Positions 63,397 to 64,000 of a DNA stretch of 64,000 nucleotides are shown here, in pieces. Location: the NCBI RefSeq assembly GCF_900111765.1, contig NZ_FOIB01000003.1, positions 682,001 through 746,000 of the forward strand, read 5' to 3'. A program made the position numbers and the translations under genes. The stretch comes from Myxococcus fulvus. Its GTDB lineage: Bacteria; Myxococcota; Myxococcia; Myxococcales; Myxococcaceae. Numbering within the stretch: position 1 is the stretch's first letter; each line of letters starts with the position of its first letter. The notes beneath the pieces are model-generated. The model was not told where the DNA came from and did not search any database. It was given only the letters and a program-made list of their open reading frames with translations.

Positions 63397-64000
63397 TCAG
63401 TGCCGTTGCACGGAAGGCGCCATGGCCGGACGGCCGAACACCACCACCCGGTCGCGCCCCTCGCGCTTGGCCTCATAGAGGGCCGCGTCGGCGGCCTTCA
63501 TCAGCCCTTCCGTATCGTCCCGGGGTGTCTCCAATGTGTGGTCCGCGATGCCCACGCTCACGCTCAACCCGAAGGAGGCGGGGCGGCCGTCGCTCTTCTG
63601 CACGCCCACGGAGCGCAGGCCGGAGCGGATGCGCTCGGCGAACACCGCCGCCTCCAACGCCGTCTGGTGGGGCAGCAGCGCCACGAACTCGTCACCGCCG
63701 AAGCGCGCCGCGAAGTCCGACTCGCGCAGGTTGCCCTTGAGCTGGTTGGCCAGCGCGAGGATGGCCCGGTTGCCCACGTCGTGGCCCATGCCGTCGTTGA
63801 TGGCCTTCAAGTGGTCCAGGTCGATGATCACCACGCTCAGCGGGTAGCCGTAACGCTGGGCGCGCCGCAGCTCCTCCTCCAACCGGATGGTGAGCGCCCG
63901 GAAGTTCGCCAGCCCCGTGAGGGCGTCCGTCTGGGCGAGGATCTGCAGCCGCCGCTGCTGTTCACTCTGCCGCAGCGCCCGGTCGATCCGTGCCATGAGC
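63397..64000 (-). CDS. GGDEF diguanylate cyclase, 5'-truncated by the window edge
   Basis: The visible part is about 200 residues ending at 63397. It starts in a helical segment (IDRALRQSEQQRRLQILAQT) that is normally preceded by a sensor or receiver domain, and the frame stays open to the window edge. The methionine codon near 63996 is therefore probably internal. The GGDEF domain is complete: DALTGLANFRAL, VIIDLDHLKAINDGMGH, active site RFGGDEF and an I-site RxxD (RESD) five residues before. It should make cyclic di-GMP under feedback control. It lies 47 bases upstream of the flavoprotein-receiver gene on the same strand, suggesting one transcript. Confidence 0.88.
   Translation of the reverse strand, partial: LMARIDRALRQSEQQRRLQILAQTDALTGLANFRALTIRLEEELRRAQRYGYPLSVVIIDLDHLKAINDGMGHDVGNRAILALANQLKGNLRESDFAARFGGDEFVALLPHQTALEAAVFAERIRSGLRSVGVQKSDGRPASFGLSVSVGIADHTLETPRDDTEGLMKAADAALYEAKREGRDRVVVFGRPAMAPSVQRH

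Overview
The window is about 64 kb of very GC-rich DNA (strong G/C at third codon positions, many GTG starts, tightly packed genes with 4-base stop/start overlaps). Gene content points to a fruiting-body myxobacterium (Myxococcota, Cystobacterineae; Myxococcus/Corallococcus-like): many eukaryote-like Ser/Thr kinases, an FHA-sigma54 activator, diguanylate cyclases, a PEGA-domain pseudokinase, many lipoproteins and a flavoprotein fused to a receiver domain. This assignment rests on content and style only; there is no rRNA or tRNA gene in the window to confirm it.

Layout. 1-3441: the end of an unknown gene, a DUF4382 lipoprotein and an FHA-sigma54 activator facing left. 3504-17194: five tandem rightward Ser/Thr kinases with closely related kinase domains, plus a frameshifted relic of a sixth. 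17315-27670: a GH13 amylase-like lipoprotein, several small conserved genes, a PHP protein, an FmdB zinc ribbon, Fur, a TlpA-like thioredoxin, FtsB and a GAF-GGDEF protein. 27728-34595: a di-haem oxidoreductase with a glucan-binding-like N-terminus, an RsmJ-like methyltransferase, an unknown secreted protein and a HEAT-repeat protein. 34629-42984: an IMP/GMP-type 5'-nucleotidase, a zinc ribbon/pseudokinase/response regulator operon, an active and an inactive M16 peptidase, and an RluA pseudouridine synthase. 42995-45748: a leftward envelope-protein pair and a zinc-ribbon protein. 45924-49160: an Mla/MCE lipid transporter. 49272-54342: a PfkB kinase, PilZ, a phosphoesterase, a lipoprotein, Psd and HisS. 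54482-59878: a compact operon of an S24/S26 peptidase, PqqD, a lipoprotein, a large secreted beta-propeller protein, a 57-residue peptide and an HPr-kinase-like protein. 59871-64000: MiaA, an HdeD-like protein, the FAD oxidoreductase-receiver fusion and a partial GGDEF protein.

Two parts deserve most attention. (1) The kinase array: each kinase has a cytoplasmic catalytic domain, one membrane segment and an outside tail built on TPR-like units carrying an invariant C-x9-C pair. Three also carry a second shared extracellular domain with its own conserved cysteine pair, and one has about 13 RRT-type repeats in a 500-residue linker. A divergent FHA-sigma54 activator could read the phosphothreonine output. 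(2) The 54.5-59.9 kb operon looks like a minimal peptide-modification (RiPP-like) cassette: a short peptide with a YxxPxI leader motif and two C-terminal cysteines sits with PqqD, an HPr-kinase-like enzyme and a soluble S24/S26 peptidase, but without the lasso cyclase, lasso protease or radical-SAM enzyme that would place it in a known class.
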